The notes: generated from the letters alone by a model not told the origin. 64,000 nucleotides of DNA from Candidatus Thorarchaeota archaeon (GCA_003345555.1 PRDJ01000041.1:1-64000), one strand, 5' to 3'; shown: positions 8,908-18,605, numbered from the stretch's first letter. Numbers and translations are program-made.

Positions 8908-10680
8908 ATGGGCAGAATCAGGACCCTCAGTCCGGACTTGGTGTCTTTGATATCCGCAGGCGAAGTTATCGACGGACCGTGGTCAGTGGTCAAGGAACTC
9001 ATTGAGAACTCGCTCGATGCTGCATCCAAGCACATAGACATTGAAATCGTGAAAGGTGGTACAGCCGCAATAAGAGTTTCTGACAACGGTTCGGGCATCA
9101 CGAAGGATGATTTGCGACTGTGCGGGCTGCGTCATTCCACGAGCAAGATAATGGCCAAGAACGACCTCGAATCCATAGCAACGTTCGGGTTCCGCGGCGA
9201 GGCACTTGCCAGTATGGTCGCCGTGGCTGATGTTGAGATAACCAGCCGATCTTCAAATGAGGAGACCGGGATGAAAGTTGTATCAAGAGCGGGCGAACAT
9301 CGAATCTATACACATGCATCAAGACCACAAGGAACAACCGTAGAGGTCTCGAATCTTTTCAGTCATGTACCAGCTCGAAAGAAGCATTTATCCTCTCCAA
9401 AGACCGAGGGGCAGCGCGTTGTCGATGTCGTTTTGCGCCATGCAATTCTGAGACCGGATGTAGGTTTTAGACTCATTAGGGATGGCCAGACAGTATTGGA
9501 TTGCCCGCCCCAAGCTGCAAGAGACAGGGTCAATGCCATCTGGGGTACAGATGTTGCCAAGAACCTAATGGAAGTAGATTACATCAAGGATGAGACCAGG
9601 GTCACTGGTTTTGTCGCCAGACCGCCTATCTCGAGAGGAAATCGTTCCCGAGAGTACTTCTACGTCAGGGGCAGACCCATAGAGGATGGTCAACTCAGTG
9701 GAGCACTTGAAAGCACCTACTCTTCTCTTCTAATGCGTGGACGCTACCCTATTGCTGCTCTAGACATCTCCCTAGACATAAGCCGTATCGATGTCAATGT
9801 GCATCCGACGAAGCGAGAAGTGAGGATAGCAGGAATTGAGGAAGTCAAGGCTGCAGTGAAGGAAGCCGCAAGAGAGGTCTTGGTTCTAGAGACTCCACCA
9901 GAAGAGACCGCTTTCGTTCTCAGTTCGAAGGCCAGAGTCGTCTCTGGACCACCGGGAGTAGTTGCCCAAGAGATTTCAGAGATCGCAGAGCATTCGCATG
10001 CAGAGTCGTCTGCAGTAGATGCGCTCGTTGAAGCGGATACGCTCGAAGCAACCGCTATTGCTGAGACGTATGAGACCATGCAGGTCCCCACGCTGGGCGG
10101 GGTCTTCAGAATAATAGGTCAGCTTCAGAACCTCTACATACTTCTCGAGTTCGAAGATGGCCTCGTGCTAGTTGATCAACATGCGGCACATGAGAGAGTG
10201 ATGTATGAGCGGCTGCGGCGCGTACTGGACAGTGGTGCAATGCCCGTGCAAGAACTGCTTGAGCCCATAGTTCTTAGACTCGAACGCGGTGATTGTGAGC
10301 GAGTACTGGAGCTCGTACAACCATTGGATAGGCTCGGGTATACCGTCGCCAGCTTTGGCGGCAATGAAGTACTGGTTTCAACACTCCCAGATGTACTTGG
10401 GCATCAGGTCTCCGACAAGGAGGTCTTGGCCATCGTTGACGAGATCCTTGATCTCGGCGAAGACCATACCTCGGAACACTTCATGGACGACCTCGTTAAG
10501 CTAACGGCATGTCACGCAGCCATCAGAGCTGGCCAGCCACTGAGTACCGAAGAGATCAGGAATCTCCTTACCACCATGGCCAGCACCCCCAACCGTTACA
10601 ACTGCCCCCATGGGCGACCGACAATCGTCCGGATAACCTCAGATGAGCTGAAGAAGAGGTTTGGCAGAGTGCAGCCTTAG
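8908..10680 (+). CDS. mutL: DNA mismatch repair protein MutL with endonuclease motif
   Basis: A 590-aa protein. The GHKL ATPase domain has ELIENSLDA, DNGSGI and GFRGEAL, starting near residue 35. The C-terminal dimerisation and nuclease domain contains DQHA-x2-E-x4-E at 10173-10208, ACHAAIRAG, and CPHGRPT near the end. These three motifs mark the nicking MutL type (as in bacteria without MutH and eukaryotic PMS2). A roughly 60-residue linker rich in Glu and Ala separates the domains. The frame extends to a TTG at 8878 inside the upstream gene, but ATG 8908, preceded by GGTGGA, gives the family start. Works with the MutS encoded 3 kb upstream. Confidence 0.95.
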   Translation: MGRIRTLSPDLVSLISAGEVIDGPWSVVKELIENSLDAASKHIDIEIVKGGTAAIRVSDNGSGITKDDLRLCGLRHSTSKIMAKNDLESIATFGFRGEALASMVAVADVEITSRSSNEETGMKVVSRAGEHRIYTHASRPQGTTVEVSNLFSHVPARKKHLSSPKTEGQRVVDVVLRHAILRPDVGFRLIRDGQTVLDCPPQAARDRVNAIWGTDVAKNLMEVDYIKDETRVTGFVARPPISRGNRSREYFYVRGRPIEDGQLSGALESTYSSLLMRGRYPIAALDISLDISRIDVNVHPTKREVRIAGIEEVKAAVKEAAREVLVLETPPEETAFVLSSKARVVSGPPGVVAQEISEIAEHSHAESSAVDALVEADTLEATAIAETYETMQVPTLGGVFRIIGQLQNLYILLEFEDGLVLVDQHAAHERVMYERLRRVLDSGAMPVQELLEPIVLRLERGDCERVLELVQPLDRLGYTVASFGGNEVLVSTLPDVLGHQVSDKEVLAIVDEILDLGEDHTSEHFMDDLVKLTACHAAIRAGQPLSTEEIRNLLTTMASTPNRYNCPHGRPTIVRITSDELKKRFGRVQP

Positions 10681-10870
10681 CATACTGGAGCCAATTGGAT
10701 CTAGCATTTCATGCCCGCAACGGGTATGGCATCGCGGAAACCGTTCGCAGGGGCCGAATGGGGGAAGTTCGGAAAAGCGAATAGTTTTACTAGGATCTAG
10801 CAAGTAATGTAGAGCGCCTCTTTATCGAAAAACGGTCTGCTGTGCCGGGATTCGGAGATGACGATGGCCT

Positions 10871-11272
10871 TTGAGCACGACGTGGTTCATTGCCAAGGAA
10901 TACCTCAAGCGACTCCAAATCAGCTTTGAGGAGAATGCCCGCAAGACATTCAGTGTTCGACCTCACGCCCCGCCAGAGCCTGTCGAAATCGAAGTGTTCC
11001 CGGGCACGAACTGGATAACTCTAACGACGAGATTGATGGACCTATCCGACATACCGGATGGAAAAAGAAAGGGCGCATACGAGAAGCTGCTCAAATCCAA
11101 TGCCAAACTTGCCGAGGTCAGTTTTGGAATTGACAAGAAAGACTGCCTTATCATCCGCAACGCGATTCCTGTCGAAGGCATATCGTATGATGCGTTCAGT
11201 TCAACCTATGAGGCACACATTGCAGGGATCAAGTTCTTTCAACAGACTCTCCTTCCCGTGCTTGAGCAATAA
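10871..11272 (+). CDS. YbjN/type III chaperone-fold-like small protein
   Basis: A 133-aa protein starting at TTG. The predicted alpha-beta pattern resembles the YbjN or secretion-chaperone-like fold. A helix (YLKRLQISFEENA) is followed by two strands, then a helix after 'LSDIPDGKRKGAYEKLLKSN', then 'AEVSFGIDKKDCLIIRNAIP' and a final helix. It is a distant paralog of the protein at 25293-25742, which shares the IP..K....LL..N.K.AEV.F..D core and the spacing of the last helix. No enzymatic motif is visible. Function is unknown; a peptide- or protein-binding adaptor is an inference from the fold only. Confidence 0.6.
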   Translation: MSTTWFIAKEYLKRLQISFEENARKTFSVRPHAPPEPVEIEVFPGTNWITLTTRLMDLSDIPDGKRKGAYEKLLKSNAKLAEVSFGIDKKDCLIIRNAIPVEGISYDAFSSTYEAHIAGIKFFQQTLLPVLEQ

Positions 11273-11348
11273 GCGAACTCGCTGAATGCTGTTTCCTACA
11301 TACTATCACAGATTCCCCAAGAGGACATGATCCCGGCTGGTCTAGAGT

Positions 11349-14027
11349 CTATGGACTGAACATCGCCACTACTAGGGGTGTAATGTTCGCTTCAATCAGT
11401 GCTCCGATGAAGAGGAAGAAGAGCACCATTGCGTACGTTCGCCATAGACGCATGTCTTTCAAAAGAACCCAAGTCTTCAAACGAACCGACCCCCAGTCCT
11501 TGGATTGGATACTCGGTGCCAAGTCACGCGCAATCCTCAGAGAAGCGGCAGCAGCAAAGAGGAAGGCCGGTATCTCTACTATGCCATGCGGCAGAATCAT
11601 TGCCAAATAATGGACCACACTTCCGCCTATCAGCGAATCGACTGTCCCTAAACCAGCAACCCAGAGCGCAGTGGATAGCACCTCGGCGACTGCAACAGAC
11701 ATAAGGCTCAGGCGAATATAAGTGACTAGCACAGTCTCGTTCTTGATTTGAGGAGTTCCGTGGTATACAAGTCTGTACAATGCAGTCATAACTATAGGCA
11801 AGATTACGAGTGCAATCAATGTAAACTGGTCATCATAGACGAAGTATTCGATGGCGAGAAGCATCAACAATGGCGGGAACCACCATCCCCGACTGTCTCC
11901 ATGGGCAATCCGATTATACAATAAGACAATGCAGCATGCCACGAACAGTATTCCCAGCGTAATGGTTGCTCTTAGTCCCAGTTCGGCAACAAACGGCCAA
12001 GCAGGATTGAGCTTGCCAGCCATAGCGTCGAGATAGGTCCACATGAAGGCAGCAATCCCGGCCATGAACGTCGCGAGCAAGCTTGCCCAGCCTACAACGT
12101 TGCCGGCTCTCTCCTCTCCCTTGCTGCCAGAAAGCCAGAGAATCAGGGTCCAAAAGACGGGACCTGCTACGAGCATGAGAAGTGTCCTTATCATGTTGTG
12201 CTCGGCTATCAAGATGAACGGTGAGACAATCTGCGCAAACACGAATTCTAATCCATTCGGACTGCCAATCTCATCGATTACGAACGCAATCAGCGAGCCC
12301 ACACTGAACACATTAATGAAGTAACTTAGAAGGAGAACTCCCAGAACCGAGCCCAATATACCGACGGCAAACATGGCTATGGAGTCCCAGATATCTCGTG
12401 CGTGCACTGTGAGAAGGGGACCGACTACCTCGCCTGTTTCCTGTCTCCACTGCTGCCGGAACTCGAAGTAGTACAATATGAAAAGAACTGCGGCTATGTA
12501 CATTGGCACAGCAACCGCGAATTCGGATGCTATACGCATCAGAGTATCGGATGCCTGAGGAATCATTAGTACTGGTCGTAATCTGAAGAAGAGTAAGCCT
12601 TCAATTGAAGCTGGCGTGACTAGTGCCTCGATTAAGTAGTCCATGCCGGGCAGCAGGACCCAGACGGCTACAGAGGTAAGGAGTCCTGCGAAGAATGCGA
12701 AACCTTCCAGTCCTCCTTTTGTTCTGCGACGAATGTAGTGGCCAAGAACACCAAGCAATAACATCGTGCTCAACGGGATGATTATCATTAATAGCGTCAG
12801 AATCGTTGGGGGTACGAGAGCTGCATTACTCAACCCATTGAGACTCATATACTGAACACTCTCGTCGACCTGGTCGGGATAGACGAATAGCTGATGTGAC
12901 ATGAAGTTGTAAGCGAAGTTCAACGAGACGCCCATGACCGCTCCGACAAACGCTCCTGTGGCTAGTGCACCACTCCCGACTGCCGAAAGCAGATTAACCA
13001 CCGTATTCTTCCAGTGAACATTCGACAGCCTAGTGCGACCGCTCCTAATCGTTTCAAGAGATCTCTTGTAGAGAACCTGCGCAAAACCCTCTGACATCGG
13101 GAGTAAGACTAGTGCAAAGAGTATTGGCGGTGCTGCCTGAACTATCCCTAACATATAATACTGGCCCAGGCTGTCAAGCAGATTCGCTTGCATTCTCTGA
13201 ATAATCTCAAAGGCAATCAAGATGACAGTGAGTAGGATATTCAGCCTGAAGAACCAACCAAGAACCCCGCGCATCATCTCGGACCCAATATCCCGGTCGC
13301 CCAGCTTAATGCCAAGCCCTTTAGCTATGCGGTTGGATGCGGGGTATCCGAATCTGTAAATCCAAGTCAGAAAGACCCATATTCCTACTGCGTAGAAGCT
13401 GACGTTTGTATTGGGGGTCATGTCAAGATTGAAGGACATCATGTACACTCCAACGCTAGGCAGTAAGGTCGCTAGTCCGATTATGAGGTAATCCTTCCAC
13501 GATTCGCTCCATGCCCTTGAGACTACGTCTGGGTTCAGAGGCTGAGACTCAGCTTCTGAGAATGTTATGTGATTCAGGCGGTCTCGCAGCCCCGAATAAC
13601 CATCGCTGAGCGGCCGGTGACCAGTCAGCCTGTTCATCAAATTCCCGAATCGCAACTCTAGCGGTTCCTGCAGAGCCAACTTCGCGACAAGCACAACTTG
13701 GCCAAAGAGAACAGCAATAAAGGCAACCATAATCCAAGTGAAGAATTCCTGTAGAGCGTAGGCGAAATGGTAGATGAAATTCGTAATGAGTACCCAGTAT
13801 AGGTCGCTCGCATCCAGAGTGTCAGTGAACCCAGAAGGGAGCCCGTAGCTTGGGTCAGACGCCCAGATATTGTAGATGAAGTATGTGACCGCTTTGATTG
13901 CCATAAGAAGTATGAAAGCCTCAATGAAGTGGTTTCTTCGGTCACGAAAGGCAACAAGATAGACGAAGGCCACAACCAAGGTGGGAAGGAACTCAAGAAG
14001 AATAGTCAGTGGGGTGATGTCAGTCAC
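11349..14027 (-). CDS. Very large polytopic membrane protein with SpoIIM-like C-terminus
   Basis: An 892-aa protein made almost entirely of hydrophobic segments, by eye roughly 18-20 membrane helices, with only short polar loops. The last 200 residues contain 'YLAMILPHGIVEIPAFLFAA', the hallmark of the stage II sporulation protein M (DUF95) superfamily. In bacteria and archaea that superfamily occurs as short membrane proteins of about 200 aa. The preceding 650 residues are not recognised. Start is GTG at 14027. Convergent with the YbjN-like gene, with 76 nt between stops. SpoIIM-like proteins in archaea are thought to act in membrane remodelling or transport, but no role can be assigned here. 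Confidence 0.75.
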   Translation of the reverse strand: MTDITPLTILLEFLPTLVVAFVYLVAFRDRRNHFIEAFILLMAIKAVTYFIYNIWASDPSYGLPSGFTDTLDASDLYWVLITNFIYHFAYALQEFFTWIMVAFIAVLFGQVVLVAKLALQEPLELRFGNLMNRLTGHRPLSDGYSGLRDRLNHITFSEAESQPLNPDVVSRAWSESWKDYLIIGLATLLPSVGVYMMSFNLDMTPNTNVSFYAVGIWVFLTWIYRFGYPASNRIAKGLGIKLGDRDIGSEMMRGVLGWFFRLNILLTVILIAFEIIQRMQANLLDSLGQYYMLGIVQAAPPILFALVLLPMSEGFAQVLYKRSLETIRSGRTRLSNVHWKNTVVNLLSAVGSGALATGAFVGAVMGVSLNFAYNFMSHQLFVYPDQVDESVQYMSLNGLSNAALVPPTILTLLMIIIPLSTMLLLGVLGHYIRRRTKGGLEGFAFFAGLLTSVAVWVLLPGMDYLIEALVTPASIEGLLFFRLRPVLMIPQASDTLMRIASEFAVAVPMYIAAVLFILYYFEFRQQWRQETGEVVGPLLTVHARDIWDSIAMFAVGILGSVLGVLLLSYFINVFSVGSLIAFVIDEIGSPNGLEFVFAQIVSPFILIAEHNMIRTLLMLVAGPVFWTLILWLSGSKGEERAGNVVGWASLLATFMAGIAAFMWTYLDAMAGKLNPAWPFVAELGLRATITLGILFVACCIVLLYNRIAHGDSRGWWFPPLLMLLAIEYFVYDDQFTLIALVILPIVMTALYRLVYHGTPQIKNETVLVTYIRLSLMSVAVAEVLSTALWVAGLGTVDSLIGGSVVHYLAMILPHGIVEIPAFLFAAAASLRIARDLAPSIQSKDWGSVRLKTWVLLKDMRLWRTYAMVLFFLFIGALIEANITPLVVAMFSP

Positions 14028-14217
14028 AGTTCGGGGTCTCCCCTAGTTCTCAGACATGCCCCCTCCAGCCGATGGTAAAAAACATTCGTTGGATATCCCG
14101 GTCTCCAATGCACCGGCAGGACCGCGAGCTCATACTCCGAACTACTGATGGTCCAGTCCCGAGAGGAAGCTACTACTTATTGAGCTGTTGAGCAGTATAG
14201 ACCGGCGAAGATGCAAT

Positions 14218-16206
14218 ATGTTGCCGCAGGATATCGTCGAGTGCGTGGCTGATCTCGTTTCAGGTATACGTTCCATTGACTACGTACGGGAGATCTCTCG
14301 TTTTCACAGAATACAGGCGAGCCCGGGTTTTCGTGGTGCCATTGAGTATCTCAAACAAGAGATTTCTAAAGTGTCTGGAGCAGAAGTCAAGTTATTCGAA
14401 TTCCCGGAGGATACAACGAAAGACATCGAAACGTGGGAGAGTAACTACGGATGGTTTCCGAACCATGGTGTACTTTCCTTGCTCCAACCCGAGCAGAGGA
14501 TTCTCGCAGACTTCGATTCTGAACCCGTATCTCTGATAGGGCAGTCATGCTCCGCAGACATTGAGACCGATGTGGTATACGTAGGAAAGGGGTTCAGACC
14601 CGAAGATTTTCAGGGTAAGGAAATTGCAGGGAAAATCGTGTTGGCCGAGGGGAGAGCATCAAATGTGCATAAGGCTGCATGTATCGAGCGGGGTGCGGCA
14701 GGGATTCTTCTGTTTCAAGCTCCTTCAGGAATTCAAGAGGTCCCCGACCTGCGTCCCTATGCCGCCTTATGGCCGAGGCCCGGTGAAGCCCAGAAGACCC
14801 GATTCGGCTTTGCGCTCACTTACTCAGACGGGATGAAAATCAAGCAGTGGCTCGAGGAGAACAAGCGGGTCACCGTGAGGGCGAATGTTGATGCACGCCT
14901 TGGCGTGGGAAAGGCCGAGGCAGTCTCAGCTCTCATCAAAGGCACAGAATTATCAGATGAGGTCTGGCTTGTCGCTCATATTTGTCACCCTCATCCAAGT
15001 GCAAACGACAACGCATCAGGTAGCGCAACATTGCTGGAAGCTTTGAGAGTCATCTCAAGGATGATGAGAGAAGGCAAGATTCCACAGCCTAGCCTTTCGA
15101 TTAGGTTCCTTTGGGTTCCCGAATGGAGCGGCATGACCAAAATGCTGCATTATGCAAAAGAGACTGTAGCCAAATGCAGATTCATGGTCAATGCAGACAT
15201 GGTTGGAGCCGACCCCAGTAAGACCGGCTCGGTGCTGCACCTCTTCAGGACGCCCTACTCACTGCCGACGACGCTGAACAACGTTGTACGCTTTTGGTTA
15301 GCTACTGAGGTGAAGAGGAAGATGAAGCATATGTCTGCAAGTGGAAGGACCCCTCTGCCTTGGGAATACAACGTCTATTCTGGAGGCAGTGACCACGTGT
15401 TGCTCGCATCCAAGGCTTCCGGCATCCCGGCAGTCATGCTGAACCAATGGCCTGAACCGTTCTGGCATACATCTGCAGACGTTCCTGAGAACCTCAGCTG
15501 CAACCAGCTAGAGTTTGTCGCCAGAGTGGTAGTTCTAACAGCCGTCTCTCTTGGTCTGCCTAGTAGAACAATGAAAGAACTCGTATTGACTGACTGCAGG
15601 AACGAGGCAGTTGAAATCATTCACGACGTTGGTATGAAAGCCGTTCGAGAACTCTCCGCCTGTGCAGATAACCCGGAGACGCTTTACAAGAGGTATCTGA
15701 AATGGCTTGATCTTGCCCTCCAGCTTGGTCAAGCATCAATTGACTCGGCCTCACATGAATGGCCGCTAATAGAAGAACAGGAGGCTCTTAAACAAGGACT
15801 CAAGGCAAGCCTCGACATGACGTACACTGCTGAGATGGTTGTCGTGAGAAGGGCATACGAAGGAGCATGTGCCGAGGCGGGTCTCGAGCCGAAAGATGAG
15901 ACCCATTTCGAGACCGGATCAGGCAGCTTCAACAAGGAGGCAAGAAGGTTGATCAAATATGCGCTGAACCCGGGCTACATGATGAAAGACCCCGACATCA
16001 TGCTCAGGTTCACCGGTCTTCAAGAGACGGACAGGCAGCTCTTCGAGCGCATTGACGAAATCCTGAATCTTTGTGCAGACTGGAGATCGTTGGACGATGT
16101 CTACGAGCACGTCTGTCTTGAATTCGGCTTGTATAATCCTAGTCTGTTTACGGAAATCGTCAGAGACTTGGAGAGGATGAAAGTGATAGAGACCCGGGAG
16201 GTGTAA
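14218..16206 (+). CDS. DUF4910/M28-type zinc aminopeptidase-like protein with PA domain
   Basis: About 662 aa. An N-terminal helical region is followed by a PA-like insert (about 110-230, 'GKIVLAEGRA... GAAGILLFQ') and a co-catalytic zinc peptidase domain. Candidate ligands and catalytic residues are the His and Asp in 'AHICHPHPSANDNASG', Glu in VPEWSG, Asp in NADMVGAD, and the His in 'WHTSADVPEN'. This matches the DUF4910 branch of M28-like peptidases. The last 170 residues are mostly helical with a winged-helix-like end. No signal peptide is seen, so it is probably cytosolic. The frame opens at a TTG (14188), but ATG 14218 is the likelier start. Probable role: aminopeptidase; substrate unknown. 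Confidence 0.8.
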   Translation: MLPQDIVECVADLVSGIRSIDYVREISRFHRIQASPGFRGAIEYLKQEISKVSGAEVKLFEFPEDTTKDIETWESNYGWFPNHGVLSLLQPEQRILADFDSEPVSLIGQSCSADIETDVVYVGKGFRPEDFQGKEIAGKIVLAEGRASNVHKAACIERGAAGILLFQAPSGIQEVPDLRPYAALWPRPGEAQKTRFGFALTYSDGMKIKQWLEENKRVTVRANVDARLGVGKAEAVSALIKGTELSDEVWLVAHICHPHPSANDNASGSATLLEALRVISRMMREGKIPQPSLSIRFLWVPEWSGMTKMLHYAKETVAKCRFMVNADMVGADPSKTGSVLHLFRTPYSLPTTLNNVVRFWLATEVKRKMKHMSASGRTPLPWEYNVYSGGSDHVLLASKASGIPAVMLNQWPEPFWHTSADVPENLSCNQLEFVARVVVLTAVSLGLPSRTMKELVLTDCRNEAVEIIHDVGMKAVRELSACADNPETLYKRYLKWLDLALQLGQASIDSASHEWPLIEEQEALKQGLKASLDMTYTAEMVVVRRAYEGACAEAGLEPKDETHFETGSGSFNKEARRLIKYALNPGYMMKDPDIMLRFTGLQETDRQLFERIDEILNLCADWRSLDDVYEHVCLEFGLYNPSLFTEIVRDLERMKVIETREV

Positions 16207-16222
16207 GGAACGAAGCAGACTT

Positions 16223-16698
16223 CATGGCCTTACAAGAAGGTAGTATTCGCTGGGACTTTCGATCACTTGCATGAGGGCCACAAGCATTTGCTGAGAACCG
16301 CCCTCAAACTGGGGGAATGGGTGGGAATCGGCATCACGACAGACCGATTGCTTGGCGAGAAGACCGACCCTGATAGAATCCAGAACTTCGACGAGCGAAA
16401 GAAGTCAGTCCTAGAGTTCGTAAAGAAGGAAGGTCGGAGCGAAAGATGTACCATGTTTGCGGTAGACACCAAGGAGGGGGGTGCTGAATCCATGAAAGGT
16501 CTTGAGGCGCTCATAGTCTCAGATGAGATAACAGTCGTCGCTAACGCATTCGAGATAAACGAGAAGCGTGCACAGAACCGCCTTCCTCGCTTTCACATAG
16601 TCGTCGTCCCGCGAGTCAGAACCGAAGATGGAGCGCCGTTGTCTTCTTCGAGGATAAGGCGAGGAGAATCCTTTGACCGCAAGAAGCTCGTCTATTAG
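16223..16698 (+). CDS. coaD: Phosphopantetheine adenylyltransferase (archaeal CoaD), start codon disrupted
   Basis: The frame read from 16225 gives about 157 aa with the nucleotidyltransferase signature 'VVFAGTFDHLHEGH' and a C-terminal 'LSSSRIRRGE', as in archaeal PPAT. That enzyme adenylylates 4'-phosphopantetheine in CoA synthesis. The frame is open from the stop at 16204-16206 but contains no ATG, GTG or TTG before the TTG at 16267, which lies inside the HxGH motif. ATG at 16223 sits one base out of frame. Dropping one G of ATGG would give M-P-Y-K-K, exactly the expected family start. Either the assembly has a 1-nt insertion, or the gene is frameshifted or uses a non-canonical start. Its stop overlaps the stop of the convergent ASKHA gene by 4 nt. 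Confidence 0.8.
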
Positions 16699-17966
16699 TC
16701 TCCTGAAGGAAATAGCTGGGTCTGAGCGTACTTGATTTCGAACGCCGCGTTATCGAGCAGCTCCAAGTACCGAATAGAACTCGCAACCTTCTCCGCCCTT
16801 CGTCGAGCAGTCGTGTCCCAAACCATGACATCTGCACCGATGGAGGCACCCCCGCGAACCTGATTCATGCGGGCATGATCGAACCTAGGGAAGAGACCAA
16901 TTCGGAAAGCGTCCTCAAGATCGAGCTGCGATCCGAACGAACCCGTCATATAGACCGTTTGGATTCGGTCGGGAGAAAGGCCGCAGGCTTGGAGCACAAC
17001 TGCAATCGCGGCATGAATGGCGGCTTTTGATTGCTGAACCAGCCTCACATCGGGCTGCGAAACATAGACCGGATGCCCAGATGCGCTTTCGACGGCCTGA
17101 CAAAGCAGGTACCTCGCAGTAACATGACTCCTAGGAAGCCAGACTGATTCCATACTCCGATTGAATGAACCAACAGAATCGATGATTCCCGCCCTGAGCA
17201 TTTCGGCCAAGGCTGAAACTATGCCGGTCCCACATATTCCCCCCGGTTTCTCGTTGCCTATTACTTCTGGGAGCGGCCTCAGACTGCTGCGATTTATCTT
17301 CACTCTGAATATCGCACCACTCTTCGCGGGCATTCCACACTCGATGGCCATACCTTCGAAAGCTGGCCCCGATGCAGCCGATGCCACCCAGAGTCCCTTG
17401 TGTGACTGAAGGAGAACCTCAGTATTAGTCCCGATGTCAATCATCAATGACGGCTCTGCCCTACCGATTAAGTTGGAGGCTTCGAGCACCGCAAGAGCAT
17501 CCGGACCCACATAGGACTCTACCACAGGAGGGGAATAACAGACCGTGTTCTTACCAAGGCACAAACCGACCATGCTTGCTTTGGTGCTAATGGAACTCTT
17601 TGTCTCTGCAACGTAAGGAGTCCGGACAAGCATATCTACGGGCAGACTATAGAACAAGTGGTGCATGACAGTATTGCCGACGACGACGACCGTCTTGACG
17701 GATTCAGGTTGGACGCCTAGTGCACTCAGAGATTCCTGCACTGCTCGGTTGATTGACTCTCTTATGATAGAGGTCAGCCATCCGGAGCGGCTCGCGTCAT
17801 TCGCTCCGTACTTGATGCGTGTGACAACGTCAAGGCCCACGACCGACTGAGGATTCTCAAAGACCCTCTCTAGGACAACCCGCTTCCTTAGGATGTCGAT
17901 TATGTGAACCGTCACCCAAGTGGTGCCAATGTCAACCGATATGCCGTAGGGAACTGTCTCGTCCAC
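16695..17966 (-). CDS. ASKHA-domain ATPase, corrinoid-activating (RACo/RamA-like, DUF4445) without ferredoxin domain
   Basis: A 423-aa protein. 'GISVDIGTTWVTVHIID' is the phosphate-1 motif, 'SLMIDIGTNTEVLL' and 'SAASGPAFEGMAIECGM' are conserved DUF4445 blocks, and 'GICGTGIVSALAEMLRAG' and 'VYMTGSFGSQLDLEDA' follow. Known relatives (RACo, RamA) use ATP to drive reduction of cobalamin in corrinoid proteins, and carry a [2Fe-2S] N-terminal or [4Fe-4S] C-terminal domain. Here the ASKHA domain starts at residue 7 and no cysteine cluster follows, so electron delivery would need a partner. No corrinoid protein or methyltransferase is in the window. It lies 46 nt downstream of the universal stress protein gene and is likely cotranscribed. 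Confidence 0.8.
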   Translation of the reverse strand: MDETVPYGISVDIGTTWVTVHIIDILRKRVVLERVFENPQSVVGLDVVTRIKYGANDASRSGWLTSIIRESINRAVQESLSALGVQPESVKTVVVVGNTVMHHLFYSLPVDMLVRTPYVAETKSSISTKASMVGLCLGKNTVCYSPPVVESYVGPDALAVLEASNLIGRAEPSLMIDIGTNTEVLLQSHKGLWVASAASGPAFEGMAIECGMPAKSGAIFRVKINRSSLRPLPEVIGNEKPGGICGTGIVSALAEMLRAGIIDSVGSFNRSMESVWLPRSHVTARYLLCQAVESASGHPVYVSQPDVRLVQQSKAAIHAAIAVVLQACGLSPDRIQTVYMTGSFGSQLDLEDAFRIGLFPRFDHARMNQVRGGASIGADVMVWDTTARRRAEKVASSIRYLELLDNAAFEIKYAQTQLFPSGD

Positions 17967-18012
17967 GACTTATCGCTCTCTGATATGAGTATCCGATTAC
18001 TGCATGATGATT

Positions 18013-18483
18013 CTATCGTACAATCATGACGGGACACGAGGCGCTCTTGGCCACCTTGTCACTTATCGTGCCCACAAACACACGCCTTATTCCACTAACA
18101 CCCCGCGATCCGACAAGAATCAGGTCCACTCTCCGTTCTTCAGCCACCTCTATAATCCTGTTTGCAGGATCTCCGTGAGAAAGCAAGTCAATCACCTCGC
18201 AGCCGTAAGAACGTGCCAGTTCCTTAGCTCTAGCCAGAATATCCTCTCCTACCTTCTGCAATGCAAGGAAGGGTTGGTCGGATACGGTGTCGTGGTATGG
18301 CGTTGCAGAAACGAGCATCGGTACGACATGCAGAAGGATTATCTCGGCGCCAATGGAGGATCCGAGAAGACATGCATAGCGTACGGCCTTGTAGGAATAC
18401 TCAGAGCCATCTACTGCCACTAGTATGTTCTTCAATTGGACGGGCTCAGTATCCATGCCTAGCTCATCATCGTTGCTCATCAT
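18013..18483 (-). CDS. Universal stress protein (UspA family), ATP-binding type
   Basis: A 156-aa single Usp domain. 'NILVAVDGSEYSYKAV' begins the fold and 'DLILVGSRGVSGIRR' leads into the nucleotide-binding signature G-x2-G-x9-G-(S/T), complete here as GSRG...VGT. Members of this type bind ATP. A 17-residue polar N-terminal extension (rich in Asp and Glu) precedes the domain; ATG at 18480 is an equal alternative start. Upstream of the ASKHA ATPase on the same strand, 46 nt apart. Confidence 0.92.
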   Translation of the reverse strand: MMSNDDELGMDTEPVQLKNILVAVDGSEYSYKAVRYACLLGSSIGAEIILLHVVPMLVSATPYHDTVSDQPFLALQKVGEDILARAKELARSYGCEVIDLLSHGDPANRIIEVAEERRVDLILVGSRGVSGIRRVFVGTISDKVAKSASCPVMIVR

Positions 18484-18605
18484 GGACCCGCGAGACTGAC
18501 TGGGACGAACAGCTTATCTCTCTTTCTGACTATTCTCAACAGACGCAATTCGGTTATATCGCTGTAGCACAGTGATAAGAATGATTGCCTATTCGGTGGT
18601 GCGCA

